Assembly (NCBI RefSeq): GCF_000835495.1
Contig: NW_015622546.1
Span: forward strand, 3,280,955 to 3,344,954
Source: Cladophialophora immunda
Taxonomy: Eukaryota; Ascomycota; Eurotiomycetes; Chaetothyriales; Herpotrichiellaceae
Reading direction: 5' to 3'
DNA: 64,000 nucleotides
The notes under the pieces were generated by a model. The model did no database searches. It was not told the DNA's origin and saw only the letters and a program-made list of their open reading frames with translations. Made by a program: the position numbers and the translations under genes. Below are positions 46,499 to 56,034 of the stretch, in pieces. How positions within the stretch are numbered: position 1 is the stretch's first letter; the number at the start of each line of letters is the position of its first letter.

Positions 46499-49102
46499 AT
46501 GGTCACTATGGACTCCCAGAGCAGATCTAGTCAAGTTGCAGGGGATGGGCTCAACGGAGCTTCACGCCACAGTCGGCCTCGACCTCCAGTGTCTGGCACA
46601 GCCTCGCCGCGTTCGGCCACCAGTCGAACATCATCAGCCCAGCAGCTGCACGACGCTGTTCAGGACGAGTATACCTCGCAAGACACTCCAAATCGCTATG
46701 TGAAGACACCAGTCCCAGATGGCTCAACCTCTGGGCGCCTCTTTCACCCTGAAGCATCTCTTGTCCTGGTTGGAATCAGGGCGTCTGGAAAGCGATCCCT
46801 GGGTCTCATTGCTGCCACTGCTCTTGGACGGCGCTTCGTCACCGAAGACCATTATTTCCAGACTCTCAACGGTCTTTCGAGACAAGACTATCTCAAAATC
46901 CACGGCAGTGAGCAATTCCATCGGCAAGATATTGAGACTTCCAAGCGAATGCTGGAGGACAACAAGTACCGATGCGTCATCGACTGCGGTCTCGGAAGCC
47001 TCACAAGCGGACTTCAAGAATACTTGAGACTCTTCAGCCGGACAAATCCGGTGGTGTTCGTGCTCAGAGACATGGACCAGATCAAAGCAATTCTCAACCT
47101 GGACGATCGAGCTGCAAAGTTGCTTGAACAGGGTAATTTCACACATCGAAAATGCTCCAATTTCGAATTCTATAATCTGGAAGATGATTCTATGCACGGC
47201 TCTGCTGATACAGAAATGGCAGACCGCGCATCTCCAAACTACTCCTTTAAACTCAGAAGTGCTCAGGCCGATTTTTCGTCTTTTGTTCGATTTATTACTG
47301 GTTGTTCCTTGACTGAACCGACCTTGCTATCTCCGTTCTCTCTGGATGGCCCCGTCGAATTGCGGTCGTACACTCACGCACTGCTCATAAGGGCTTCAGA
47401 CTTTGCCGACGGGCGAGTGGATTTTGGCGCTCTTGAAGCTGCTGGCGACGTCTTGGAGATTTATGTTGACCAGTGGCAGTCGAATACGACCAGAGTGCTG
47501 AGCAAGATGGTGGCAACTGCTCGGAGAACGTTGGCCGTACCTATTCTCATGTCAGCCAGTCGCGGACTATCTGAATCCCAGACGATGGAGACTTATATGG
47601 CGGTCCTATTGCAAGGACTTCGACTCGGAGTGCAGTTCATCTCCGTTGATCTTGACCTAGACACCAGCCAGATTGACCGTCTCAGAGCCGTCAAAGGCTA
47701 TACTAAACTGATTGGCAACTATACCAACTATGTCTCAAAGGAGAATGGCTGGAAGGACATAAAACTGCGAAATTCGTACAACAGAGCACTTGATCTCAAG
47801 TTTGATATGGTCCGTCTTCTCAATGTTCCCACGTCTCGCCAGGAGAATGACGCAGCGATATGGTTCGCCGAACAACTGAAAGACGTTCCCGGACCTCGAC
47901 TTATTGCAATAATATACAATGTCGGATTCCTGGGTCGGACATCCCAGATAATGAACCCTGTGTTGACAACGGTTACTCATCCCAGTCTCCCCGAGGGCAA
48001 AACAGGTCGTGAATATAGCTTCCGGCCTCTACTATCCTCCAGGCAGATCGTCAGCGCTCTTTTTGACAGTTACGTCTTCGATTCTCTCCAATTCTATATC
48101 GTCGGAGCCAACGTCTCGGCATCTTTGTCACCGGCAATGCACAATGCTGCTTACAACCTCCTTGGCCTGAAACACCGCTATAGCACGAAACCCATCAACA
48201 CCTGGGAGGATATTGAAATTCTTGCGCGGGATGACGCTTTAGGGGGTTTAAGTGTGGTACAACCATACAAGGTCAAGCTGGTTCCTCATATGCATTCGCT
48301 TAGCGGAAACGCCAAAGCTATTGGGGCCGTCAACACACTGATTCCTCTGCGGCAACAAGCTGCAGGCCTCACCCCATCACTAGACATACAAGCCCAGCTG
48401 AGGAATCGTGCAGGGAAAATCATCGGCTGGTTCGGGGACAACACTGATTTCATAGGCATAATGAACTGTGTCAGCCGAAGCCTATCTCCACGCAATGCAA
48501 TCCAGCCGAAGACTACCAGCCTCGTGATTGGTGCTGGAGGTATGGCGAGAGCTGCGGTATATGCCATGCTGCAGATAGGCTGCAAACACATATTTGTATA
48601 CAACAGAACTGTCTCAAATACCCGAGCTCTCGCCCGGCACTTCAATGACTGGGCTCGGTCTCAGACAAACGGGCTCGTATCAGCGAATGTCCAAGAACCA
48701 GTCAAAGTCATTGAACGTACTAGCGACCCTTGGCCTCCAGAGTTTGCGCCTCCGACTATCGTGGTGTCATGTGTTACTCACGAGCTGCTAGATGGGAATC
48801 CAGGCGCAGATTTTGAGATGCCAGAGCAGTGGATGCAATCACCAAGTGGTGGTGTTGTCGTTGAAATGGCATACATGACCAAGGAGACACCACTGATCAG
48901 GCAGATCAAGAGATTTCGAGCGTCAACGCAAAGACCCTGGGTTCTGATTGATGGTATCGAAGCCCTGATCGAGCAAGCTGTCGGTCAATTCGAATCAATG
49001 ACTGGAAGGAAAGCGCCTAAGCGCTGCATGGCAGAGGCCGCCCATGCGTCAATTCAGAAGAACACGTCCTATCTGATCGACGGGGAGGAGTTTTTCACAT
49101 AG
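46499..49102 (+). CDS. qutR: Quinate pathway repressor (QUTR/QA-1S)
   Basis: Multidomain repressor that keeps QUTA inactive in the absence of quinate; derived from the last three domains of the pentafunctional AROM enzyme. Single exon, 867 residues. After a Ser-rich ~75-residue N-terminus come a shikimate-kinase-like domain (VLVGIRASGKRSLGLIAATA; residues ~80-270), a type I dehydroquinase-like domain (~280-510) and a shikimate-dehydrogenase-like domain (VGANVSASLSPAMHNAAYNL, GDNTDFIGI, VIGAGGMARAAVYAML; ~530-867). The P-loop has Arg where a catalytic enzyme has Ser/Thr after GK, and the dehydroquinase catalytic motifs are not recognisable, as expected for a sensor. Ligand binding by the dehydrogenase-like domain is plausible because the PYK and NTD motifs remain. 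Start codon is uncertain (46499, 46508 or a spliced upstream start). Confidence 0.9.
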   Translation: MVTMDSQSRSSQVAGDGLNGASRHSRPRPPVSGTASPRSATSRTSSAQQLHDAVQDEYTSQDTPNRYVKTPVPDGSTSGRLFHPEASLVLVGIRASGKRSLGLIAATALGRRFVTEDHYFQTLNGLSRQDYLKIHGSEQFHRQDIETSKRMLEDNKYRCVIDCGLGSLTSGLQEYLRLFSRTNPVVFVLRDMDQIKAILNLDDRAAKLLEQGNFTHRKCSNFEFYNLEDDSMHGSADTEMADRASPNYSFKLRSAQADFSSFVRFITGCSLTEPTLLSPFSLDGPVELRSYTHALLIRASDFADGRVDFGALEAAGDVLEIYVDQWQSNTTRVLSKMVATARRTLAVPILMSASRGLSESQTMETYMAVLLQGLRLGVQFISVDLDLDTSQIDRLRAVKGYTKLIGNYTNYVSKENGWKDIKLRNSYNRALDLKFDMVRLLNVPTSRQENDAAIWFAEQLKDVPGPRLIAIIYNVGFLGRTSQIMNPVLTTVTHPSLPEGKTGREYSFRPLLSSRQIVSALFDSYVFDSLQFYIVGANVSASLSPAMHNAAYNLLGLKHRYSTKPINTWEDIEILARDDALGGLSVVQPYKVKLVPHMHSLSGNAKAIGAVNTLIPLRQQAAGLTPSLDIQAQLRNRAGKIIGWFGDNTDFIGIMNCVSRSLSPRNAIQPKTTSLVIGAGGMARAAVYAMLQIGCKHIFVYNRTVSNTRALARHFNDWARSQTNGLVSANVQEPVKVIERTSDPWPPEFAPPTIVVSCVTHELLDGNPGADFEMPEQWMQSPSGGVVVEMAYMTKETPLIRQIKRFRASTQRPWVLIDGIEALIEQAVGQFESMTGRKAPKRCMAEAAHASIQKNTSYLIDGEEFFT

Positions 49103-49207
49103 ACAACAAATTGGTCAGGGTTTTCGTCACCAAACCCGCCCGATGGAAATCTATTCAGACATAAGTACAAGTTGCGGTATGTTCAGTACATTGCTGTCAA
49201 TTTCTTT

Positions 49208-50134
49208 TCAGTCTGCGTTGGTCATCTGTCTCTGCACCGCCTTTCGGGCCACATCACGCAGCCTGTCGTCGATTTCAATGCCAGTCCACAGACTTGCTTG
49301 CGCAAGTCCCTGTCCTATCATGGCTTCAATACCGCCGACCACCTGCCAACCCGCTTTTTGAGCTAGTCTGGATATTTCAGTATCAGGAGAGGGATGATAA
49401 CACATCTCCAACAAAGCACCCTTCTCGCCTCCGTTCAATAATATGGAGAGGATCTCTCTGACAATTTTCTCTGTCTCTGTCACAGGGGTGAAGTCCGGGA
49501 CTGCGCTGACTACTGCTGCTGGTGATGGCAGTGATTTGGCTTGGTCCGTCGTGGATACGTATATCAGGTTATCTCCGACTCCTCGAGCTTGACATTCTTG
49601 AAGCACAGCCTCGACCTCACCAGCATCACGGTTGATTATGTATATCGGCGAACAGCCCATGAATTGCTGTAGTGCATACAAAGCTGCTCTGCAAGTGCCA
49701 CCGCCTCCAACGACGAGACCAGGCTTCCCTCGGTAGGGAGAGCCTTCGACATTTGTGAGAAAGGCATCCCGGATCCCCAGACAGTCAGTATTTGTGCCAC
49801 AATATATCCTTGATCCACCTGGGCCGGTCTTGAATACAATTGTGTTGACTGCCCCGATCGCTTTCCCTTCATCTGTGAGTTCGTCGAGATAGGGGATGAC
49901 AGCAACTTTGAACGGCATGGTCACCCCGCTTCCCATGCATTTTGGGTCACTCTTGAGGTACCTCAAGAAACATTCGAGGTCGGTCGTTTCGCAGAGCATT
50001 TGGCCCCATCTCTGTCCAACGGCGGAGTAGATGGCATGATGTAATGAGGGCGATTTTGAATGGGCAATAGGATATCCAACAAGATAAGCAACACGATCAA
50101 GAGAAGAGGTGTCCGGAGGTGAAAATTGTGCCAT
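49208..50134 (-). CDS. qutB: Quinate/shikimate dehydrogenase (QUTB/QA-3)
   Basis: Oxidises quinate to 3-dehydroquinate (and shikimate to 3-dehydroshikimate) with NAD. Single exon, 308 residues, ATG at 50132-50134. Substrate-binding HSKSPSLHH is near the N-terminus, the catalytic lysine lies in VTMPFKVAV and the aspartate in CGTNTDCLGI. The Rossmann segment LVVGGGGTCRAALYALQQF binds the cofactor, and GGIEAMIGQGLAQ near the C-terminus contains the conserved Gln. It is convergent with qutR (105 bp apart) and divergent from qutD, with which it should share a quinate-inducible promoter. Confidence 0.92.
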   Translation of the reverse strand: MAQFSPPDTSSLDRVAYLVGYPIAHSKSPSLHHAIYSAVGQRWGQMLCETTDLECFLRYLKSDPKCMGSGVTMPFKVAVIPYLDELTDEGKAIGAVNTIVFKTGPGGSRIYCGTNTDCLGIRDAFLTNVEGSPYRGKPGLVVGGGGTCRAALYALQQFMGCSPIYIINRDAGEVEAVLQECQARGVGDNLIYVSTTDQAKSLPSPAAVVSAVPDFTPVTETEKIVREILSILLNGGEKGALLEMCYHPSPDTEISRLAQKAGWQVVGGIEAMIGQGLAQASLWTGIEIDDRLRDVARKAVQRQMTNAD

Positions 50135-50902
50135 GGCTGGGTGTACACTGAAAGGGAAAGCCTTGCATCTAATGCTGGTTGCTGGTTGCTGAGATCTGAT
50201 GTTTCTGGCACACTGAAGCTCCCTGTCAATCCGACTGTCAGACGGCTTTCGATGCCCTTAGAAGCTATTCACGACAAACTCCAACTTCTGGAATGGAACG
50301 GTCCCTTGAACGTCGCCTCCTTCTTCGTTGATCCTCGAATATTGGCGTTTAGCTTGATGGGCACCAAGACGAGCTCACTGATCCTGCAATCGTGTCGTCC
50401 ATTGCCGATGCAATAGCAATGCAAACCCCGACAATGCTGGCCAGCCACGTTCGGATCGTCCCCCGCAGATGCGAAAAAAGCCTTTGGGAAGGTGGCGGAG
50501 GCAAAATCCTTACAGGATAAAGTCTTTTCCGCCATGTCGCCTTTCACCGGCTATTCATCTGCCAAAAAGCCGAATGGCCAGGAGGATTCACTCCACAACT
50601 GGGGGCTGATCCCCGTCGATGTAACCGGCAATGATAGACGACGAGCAGAAGAGTTCAATCGAGGACCCCGGATGGAGAGCCCACCATAAGCTCGTGGAGA
50701 AAAACTCTTCTCCGGTGGTCGTATTTGGCAGTTGTGAGCATCCAACAGGCTGTCTGGTAGTCCAATCTCACAGCTCCCTCCTCTTGGCCCTTTTGTATAC
50801 ATATACTCCGCCTCATTCTGGTGCTTCCCCAGACTCCTCCATCCGCAACTCCAGAACACATCTTCTTCGACCCTTTTTGAATTCTCAACGACATCATTCA
50901 AT
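50135..50902. promoter_or_regulatory. qutB-qutD divergent promoter region
   Basis: 768 bp between start codons of the dehydrogenase and the permease. Contains a near-consensus QUTA/QA-1F site (50515-50530), a TATA-like stretch TATACATATA (50796-50805) about 98 bp before the qutD ATG, and a CREA-type CCCCGC (50461-50466). These fit co-induction by QUTA and carbon repression, as known for the family. Confidence 0.5.
50515..50530 (+). promoter_or_regulatory. Candidate QUTA/QA-1F binding site
   Basis: GGATAAAGTCTTTTCC matches the recalled QA-1F consensus GGRTAARYRYTTAYCC at 13 of 16 positions, keeping both GGATAA and TTYCC arms of the inverted repeat. It lies 385 bp from the qutB ATG and 373 bp from the qutD ATG. 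Confidence 0.5.
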
Positions 50903-52581
50903 ATGGGTCTCCTTCACTTGGTCGAAGACCGTCCCACTCCCAAGGATGTCTACAACTGGAGAGTCTACTTTTCCGCGGCGGTGGCTGCGTCTGCTGCCAT
51001 GATGATCGGGTACGACTCCGCCTTCATCGGGGGTACTCTCGCCTTGACGTCGTTCAAAGACGAATTCCACTTCGACAACCTCTCCAAGTCGGCAGTCAAC
51101 CTCCTTTCAGCCAACATTGTCTCCTGTTATCAAGCAGGTGCCTTTTTTGGCGCCTTTTTCGCCTATCCCGCCGGCCACTTCCTTGGACGAAGAATCGGAC
51201 TCCTCATCTTCGCCGCCGTCTTCGTTCTTGGTGCAGGGATGATGTTAGGAGCCAATGGAGCCCGTGGCCTGGGTCTCATTTATGGAGGCCGTGTGCTTGC
51301 TGGGATAGGAGTTGGTGGGGCGTCAAACCTCTCGCCGATCTATTGCGCTGAAATCGCCCCTCCGGCCATCCGTGGCAGGCTGGTTGGACTATACGAAATG
51401 GCCTGGCAGATTGGAGGGCTTGTTGGCTTCTGGATCAACTATGGCGTCTCAGAGACCATGTCACCCTCCCATGAGCAATGGATCATTCCGTTTGCCATCC
51501 AACTCATCCCGGCTGGGCTTTTGTTCTTGGGCGCATGGGTCATCAAAGAATCGCCCAGATGGCTCTTCTCCCGCGGACGCCGTGAAGAAGGAGTCAAGAA
51601 CTTATGCTGGCTGCGAAAGCTTCCGGCCGATCATATCTATATGCAAGAAGAGATTTTTGTCCTCGACAACGCCATCGAGCTTCAACGTTCCACGGTCGGC
51701 TTGGGCTTCTGGCAACCGTTCCGAGCAGTTTTCACCGACCGCAAAGTCACCTATCGCTTCCTCCTTGGTGGTTCCCTCTTCCTGTGGCAGAACGCGACAG
51801 GAATTAACGCGATAAACTATTACAGTCCCACGGTATTTAAGTCGATTGGGGTCACCGGCACCAATACCTCCCTCCTAACTACCGGCATCTTCGGAGTCAT
51901 CAAGACCGTCGTTACTTTGTTTTGGCTCTTCATTCTCATCGACAAACTCGGCCGCCGCGCGCTTCTCATGTACGGGGCCGTCGCGGGCTCTCTCTGCATG
52001 TGGTACATTGGAGGCTATATCGCAGTGGCAAAACCTGCCGACCATCCAAGCGATACGCTCTCGTCGGGCGGTATCTCGGCTATGGCTTTCTTCTACCTAT
52101 GGACAGTTTGTTATACGCCATCATGGAACGGAACTCCGTGGGTTTTGAACTCGGAAATGTTCGATCAGAACGTTAGAACTCTGGCGCAGGCATTTGCCGC
52201 TGCGAACAACTGGTTTTGGAACTTTATCATTGCTCGGTAAGTCGATACACTTCTGCACGCCCCGAAACGGAAACTGTAGCTAACGCTAGCAACCCCAGCT
52301 TCACGCCTCAAATGTTCGCCGCAATGTCCTACGGCGTATACATGTTTTTCGCCTCCCTCATGCTCTGCGCCGCCGTCTATGTCTACTTCCTGGTACCCGA
52401 GACCAAGGGCATCCCTCTCGAATCCATGGACCGCCTCTTTAGCCGAGAATACCCTGCGAGGCGGGCACACAAGATCGTCCTCGGCCAGATCCGCATGGAG
52501 GACCAAGAGTTCCGACGGCAGAGTATTGGTGGTGAAAAGGAGTCTGTCGAGGAACGCGAGGTTGCCGTGGAGAAGGTGTAG
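50903..52581 (+). CDS. qutD: Quinate permease (QUTD/QA-Y)
   Basis: Plasma-membrane proton symporter of the MFS sugar-porter family that imports quinate. Exons 50903-52236 and 52299-52581 joined by a 62-nt GT-AG intron with gctaac branch; 538 residues, close to QUTD. Twelve hydrophobic segments are evident. Family motifs are GHFLGRRIGL, GRVLAGIGVGGASNLSPIY, ESPRWLFSRGRREEG, GINAINYYSPTVFKSIG and VPETKGIPLESMDRLF. The N-terminus (LVEDRPTPKDVYNWRVYFSA) matches quinate permeases better than general hexose transporters. Gene context in the quinate cluster fixes the substrate call. Confidence 0.93.
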
Positions 52582-53063
52582 ATTGAAAAACCAAGGCTAC
52601 ATACCGCTCTGGAGATGGACTTGGAAGCGGAAGCCAGCCCTCAAGGATGAGCTTTTGACTATGCTAGTATAGCTTTGGATGCATTCGTGTGATGAGGGGA
52701 GATTGCCCATTTGTGCAAATACTGTATTGTTCTGTGGTGGAAAGGATCGGTATACTTCCTCTGCACTTCATCGGGAACGGAACGCAAATAGTGGTCCTAA
52801 CACAATGATATCGATGATTGAGAACGGAGAATCTGTAGCGTCTTGTCCCGAGAACTGGATCTAGTAGAAGAGTCCTTGGAATGAAAAGGAGGCGAGTTGA
52901 GAACAGCAATCTGCTCTCCCCTACCTAGACCGTGAAGCTCGATATACTAGGACCATATGATTACCTCCCTGCTAGGTGCAAAGAGCCACAAGTGATAACG
53001 CCCTTATGATCCAAGGAAAGCTACCTCCCGCTCGAGTCATTTCCTACCCACCTACCCACCTAC
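52582..53063. other. Convergent intergenic region qutD-qutE
   Basis: About 480 bp of 3' flanks of two convergent genes. Nothing more seen. Confidence 0.4.
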
Positions 53064-53762
53064 CTAGACACTTGTCAATGCCACCGTCCAACCCTTTTCC
53101 TGTACCCTATCTTCGCGCTCGCCTCCCTCTCCTCCCTCAACCGCACGTACCTCCCCCTCCACCTCCCCCGTGGTCTCGAACCCTTCGTCCGCGTCCTCCT
53201 TGTCCCAGCGCTGGGCCCAGAACTCCAGGGCGGCGGTGTACCCGTAGACGCCGAGGCCGAGGAGCACGCCGACGGCCTGGTCCGAGAAGTACGAGTGGGT
53301 GCGCCAGGGCTCGCGGGCGTGGATGTTGGAGACGTGCACCTCGACGAAGGGCAGCGCGGTGGCCAGCAGGGCGTCGCGGATGGCGACGCTGGTGTGCGTG
53401 AAGGCCGCGGGGTTGATGATCACGCCTGTCCTCGTGCGTCGGGGGGTGGTGGTGGTAGTGGTAGCACTAGGGAGCGTGGACTGTGTCGATGCTGATGTTG
53501 GGACTGGTGGCGGGGTGAAATGCGACTGGATAAAGTCGACGATCTGCCCCTCGTGGTTCGACTGGAAGGCCACCACCTCGATCTCGAGCCTCTGGCCCCG
53601 CGCCACGATCGAGGTGACCACGTCGCTTAGCGTCGTCGAGCCGTAGATGTGCGGCTCCCGCGTGCCGAGCAGGTTGAGGTTGGGGCCGTTGATGAGCAGG
53701 AGTTTCCGCTTGGGTCGTGCGGGAAGAGACGTCGGGACATTGGTGGTGTTGGTACCGGACAT
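53064..53762 (-). CDS. qutE: Catabolic type II 3-dehydroquinase (QUTE/QA-2), with insertion and C-terminal tail
   Basis: Dehydrates 3-dehydroquinate to 3-dehydroshikimate. The frame has 232 residues, whereas catabolic type II enzymes have about 150. All family motifs are present: [20 protein letters not shown] (catalytic Arg and Tyr), [50 protein letters not shown] and [16 protein letters not shown]. The extra length comes from about 25 Ser/Thr/Pro-rich residues between the FQSNHEG and IINPAAF motifs (nt ~53425-53510), including a poly-Thr run, plus an acidic C-terminal tail of about 45 residues. The insertion lies between secondary-structure elements, so activity may survive. I see no good GT-AG pair that would remove it, but an unconventional intron is possible. 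Codons are GC-rich. Divergent from qutG. Confidence 0.9.
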   Translation of the reverse strand: MSGTNTTNVPTSLPARPKRKLLLINGPNLNLLGTREPHIYGSTTLSDVVTSIVARGQRLEIEVVAFQSNHEGQIVDFIQSHFTPPPVPTSASTQSTLPSATTTTTTPRRTRTGVIINPAAFTHTSVAIRDALLATALPFVEVHVSNIHAREPWRTHSYFSDQAVGVLLGLGVYGYTAALEFWAQRWDKEDADEGFETTGEVEGEVRAVEGGEGGEREDRVQEKGWTVALTSV

Positions 53763-54669
53763 CGTTGGCAGTGTCGTTTTGACTTGGAGGCGAAGGAGAG
53801 GAGTGAGTGGGATGGGAAATAAGATATGATATATCAGGGGAATCTATGCAACAAGGGATTGTTTTTCTGATTGATGAGGAGGAAGAGGATAGTCTCTCCC
53901 GGGGTTTTGCTTTGGACGACTGCGTGATATTGATCAACGACCAGCTTCTGGGCTTGAAGTCCGCAAAGCGAGAGACAGGCGTAAAGTGGTATGAATGTCT
54001 CACATGCCTCCTGCAGAAGTATCACTGAGCCAGATCAGCAGCAGAGGCGAGGCTGTTTCTGGTAGCTGTCGATATAATATAATAGTCTTACCTCTGTACA
54101 CACTATTCTAAACAGCAGTCGAGCAGATATTGTATACAGACAGTGTCATGCTGCCATTTCCCCACTCCGACCGCAACCCCAAAACCAGTCAGACATGCAA
54201 TCAGAGTCTAGGGACAGAGACCGTCGCCTGAACAGCGCCAGCGGCGGACAAGATGATCGACCACTGCGCAGGGCCGACGTGGACGGGATAGTTTCCTCTG
54301 ACGCCGCCAGATGCATTGCGAAAGAGCTGGAAGCGGGTGAATGCCCTTTCTGCTCGTCGGCAAAGAACTCGCCCGGGTCAGACAGAGCCTTCAACAGGGG
54401 ATGGGTTCCGACGAGGGGCTGATCGGCAACTGAGCCCGTGGATAACCGACCCGGGTCCTCGAATCCTTCGGGGCGTGTCGAGCGGGACTTGACTCCTGGT
54501 AGCATGGACTGACTGACAGATAGACTGACGGACATAGACACAGACACATCTACCTTCCCCTGCAGCATTCTTCCGGAACCGGGACATTCTCGAAGTGTAA
54601 TCTCGTGACCCCTATACAAGACCGGGGATTTCCAACCTGTACCCCCCCCCCCGGATATCCGAAGAGAAC
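53763..54669. promoter_or_regulatory. qutE-qutG divergent promoter region
   Basis: 907 bp between start codons. A GGATAA half-site is at 54440-54445 and a perfect 10-bp palindrome CGGATATCCG at 54652-54661, immediately after an 11-nt C run and 8 bp before the qutG ATG. A frame of 157 codons on the minus strand here has no recognisable features and is probably chance. Confidence 0.4.
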
Positions 54670-55734
54670 ATGCCCGACGACACGAGGCAGCACACCATCT
54701 CGGACGAAGAGCTGGGGGAGATTTACGCCTTTGCCATCCAGCTGGGCCGAGACGCGGGACAGATCCTCCTGAAGAGTCTCCAGCGGAGGCGGCGGGACGA
54801 CAGGGACAACAGCGACAAGGACCATGCCAACGCCGGATCCCCCCAAGAGGAACTGGTGATGCACGAGAAGCTCAACGCCGTCGACATCGTGACCGCCACC
54901 GACACCGAGGTCGAGGAGTTCATCCACTCGGCCGTGCGCCGGCGGTACCCGTTGCACGCCTTCGTCGGCGAGGAGATGTACTCGCGGGGCGCGTCGAAGG
55001 AGTACCTGGTGCGCGCGGACCGGCCGACGTGGGTGGTCGACCCGCTGGACGGGACGGTCAACTTCACGCACGGCTTCGGCATGTTCTGTGTGAGCATCGC
55101 GCTGGTGGTCGGCCACACGCCCGTGGTGGGCGTCGTGCACGCGCCGCTGCTGGGCCAGCTGTTCTCGGCGTGCCGCGGCCGCGGCGCCTGGCTGAACGAG
55201 ACCACCCGGCTGCCGCTGCTGGGCCGCCAGGGCGTAGGGCCCATCCCCCGGGCGGCGCCCGCGCAGTGTATCTTCGCCTTCGAGTGGGGGAAAGACCGCC
55301 GGGACGTGCCCAACGGCAACCTCCACCGCAAGGTCGACAGCTTTGTCAACATGGCCGCCGAGCTGGGCGCGCGCGGCGGCAAGGGCGGCATGGTCCACGG
55401 CATGCGCAGCCTGGGCAGCGCGACCATGGACCTCGCCTACACGGCCATGGGCAGCTTCGACATCTGGTGGGAGGGCGGCTGCTGGGAGTGGGACGTCGCC
55501 GCGGGCATCTGTCTGCTGACCGAGGCCGGCGGGCTGGTCACCACGGCGAACCCGCCGGACGACTGGGAGACCGCGGACATTGTCGACGCCAAGCTGGGCG
55601 GGAGGCTGTATCTTGCCATCCGGCCCGCCAGCGACGGTCCAGATGGCGAGACGGCCAGGCAAGGCCAGGAGAGGTGCGTGAGGGAAGTGTGGAAGAGGGT
55701 CAGGAGATTGGACTATTCTAGGCCCGGGGCTTGA
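54670..55734 (+). CDS. qutG: QUTG/QA-X, inositol-monophosphatase-like protein of the quinate cluster
   Basis: Member of the Mg-dependent inositol monophosphatase superfamily found in fungal quinate clusters; its role there is unresolved. Single exon, 354 residues from the ATG at 54670. The metal-binding and catalytic motifs are intact: FVGEE, TWVVDPLDGTVNFTHGF and WWEGGCWEWDVAAGICLLTE near the C-terminus. So it should be an active phosphatase on some phosphate ester. Third codon positions are extremely GC-rich, and this creates a 404-codon antisense frame that I consider a shadow. Convergent with qutC. Confidence 0.92.
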   Translation: MPDDTRQHTISDEELGEIYAFAIQLGRDAGQILLKSLQRRRRDDRDNSDKDHANAGSPQEELVMHEKLNAVDIVTATDTEVEEFIHSAVRRRYPLHAFVGEEMYSRGASKEYLVRADRPTWVVDPLDGTVNFTHGFGMFCVSIALVVGHTPVVGVVHAPLLGQLFSACRGRGAWLNETTRLPLLGRQGVGPIPRAAPAQCIFAFEWGKDRRDVPNGNLHRKVDSFVNMAAELGARGGKGGMVHGMRSLGSATMDLAYTAMGSFDIWWEGGCWEWDVAAGICLLTEAGGLVTTANPPDDWETADIVDAKLGGRLYLAIRPASDGPDGETARQGQERCVREVWKRVRRLDYSRPGA

Positions 55735-56034
55735 GGAGAAACCCTCGATACGTCGCTGCTGCAAAGTTTCATGTACATCATGTATCCCTCTATATCTCTA
55801 TATCATGTCAGGGGTATCTCAAACGTGTGGAACAGCGTCGAAAAGGTGGACCATACACAGGCCCCAACTGCCAACTCGTATCTGTGCATGCATCTCAAGA
55901 GTGCAGGTTAAACACGATCCACCTCTTGCATCATGTCTGCTACAGCCGCGGACTCGAACAGGGAGAGGCATCAGAGGCGATTGAGCGGGAGTCGGTAGCG
56001 CTAGAGATACTGACACTGAGGAGACAGTCAATAT

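Noticed and set aside
54146..54619. 157-codon minus-strand frame between qutE and qutG
   Set aside because: Low complexity, no motif, occupies the expected divergent promoter.
54550..55764. 404-codon antisense frame over qutG
   Set aside because: Produced by extreme GC3 of qutG; composition is Arg/Ala/Gly/His-rich without motifs, while the plus-strand frame has full phosphatase motifs.
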